From: Desulfobacteraceae bacterium
GTDB lineage: Bacteria > Desulfobacterota > Desulfobacteria > Desulfobacterales > Desulfatirhabdiaceae
Reading direction: 5' to 3'
Length of the DNA: 5,121 nucleotides
Assembly: GCA_027325475.1 (NCBI GenBank)
Contig: DAIEFO010000179.1
Location: forward strand, 1-5,121
A program made the translations under genes and the position numbers. This document shows, in pieces, positions 5,090 through 5,121 of the stretch. The stretch's first letter is position 1. Each line of letters opens with the position of its first letter. The notes beneath the pieces were generated by a model that did no database searches, was not told the DNA's origin, and saw only the letters and a list, made by a program, of their open reading frames with translations.

Positions 5090-5121
5090 GTGTTTGGAAC
5101 CGTGGTCAATGTATTGGCGAT
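5090..5121 (+). CDS. N-terminal fragment of a probable DUF554 membrane protein
   Basis: Only ten full codons are in the window, reading MFGTVVNVLA when the GTG is translated as Met. This matches the typical opening of DUF554 family proteins (YqgA/YdfK type; pattern M-x-G-T-x-V-N-x-x-A-I), which are multi-pass inner-membrane proteins of unknown or poorly defined function. The gene continues past the right edge. It is separated from glnA by a strong terminator, so it is probably a separate transcription unit and need not be involved in nitrogen metabolism. With so few residues the family call is tentative; the start itself is well supported by the ribosome binding site. Confidence 0.5.
   Translation, partial: MFGTVVNVLA

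Noticed and set aside
4729..5109. 126-codon open frame on the - strand through the gene-free region
   Set aside because: It runs through the repeat, the folded RNA and the terminator, so its openness does not reflect selection; no domain or convincing ribosome binding site is seen.

Overview
The window carries a compact nitrogen-control locus on the + strand: glnD (PII uridylyltransferase/uridylyl-removing enzyme), glnB (PII signal protein) and glnA (type I glutamine synthetase). A structured non-coding region follows, then the first codons of a fourth gene that looks like a DUF554 membrane protein. The protein sequences are clearly proteobacterial in type. The moderate GC content, the glnD-glnB-glnA order, a sigma-54 type promoter and a palindromic intergenic repeat suggest a Desulfobacterales-like (Desulfobacterota, formerly deltaproteobacterial) organism. 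That placement is inference from general familiarity, not from a search.

Layout. Positions 1-286 are AT-rich and hold no gene. They contain two dyads (3-14 and 22-57), a textbook -24/-12 sigma-54 promoter (88-103, predicted start near 114) and a leader of about 170 nt with mutually exclusive hairpins. glnD (287-2911) overlaps glnB (2908-3246) by four bases in an ATGA junction, so the two are probably translationally coupled. An 85-bp gap with a small palindrome and a strong ribosome binding site leads into glnA (3332-4744). Positions 4745-5089 hold no gene but are rich in structure. They contain a weak hairpin just after glnA, an imperfect palindromic element of about 118 bp (4773-4890) that resembles a MITE or dispersed repeat, a separate 70-nt folded segment (4924-4993), and a strong intrinsic terminator (4997-5031). 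A GTG start at 5090 with a good Shine-Dalgarno opens the last, truncated gene.

How the genes work together. GlnD senses glutamine through its C-terminal ACT domains and adds or removes UMP on Tyr51 of GlnB. GlnB in turn tunes glutamine synthetase activity and nitrogen-regulated transcription in response to 2-oxoglutarate and energy state. GlnA makes glutamine from glutamate and ammonia, closing the loop. Tyr51 in GlnB and Tyr398 in GlnA (equivalent to the Tyr397 AMP-acceptor site of enterobacterial enzymes) are both present, so the classical covalent cascade is possible. No adenylyltransferase (glnE) lies in this window.

The protein-coding part is ordinary. The less ordinary material is non-coding: the sigma-54 promoter with its folded leader upstream of glnD, and the repeat plus folded RNA between glnA and the next gene. 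I did not find a wholly new gene system here.
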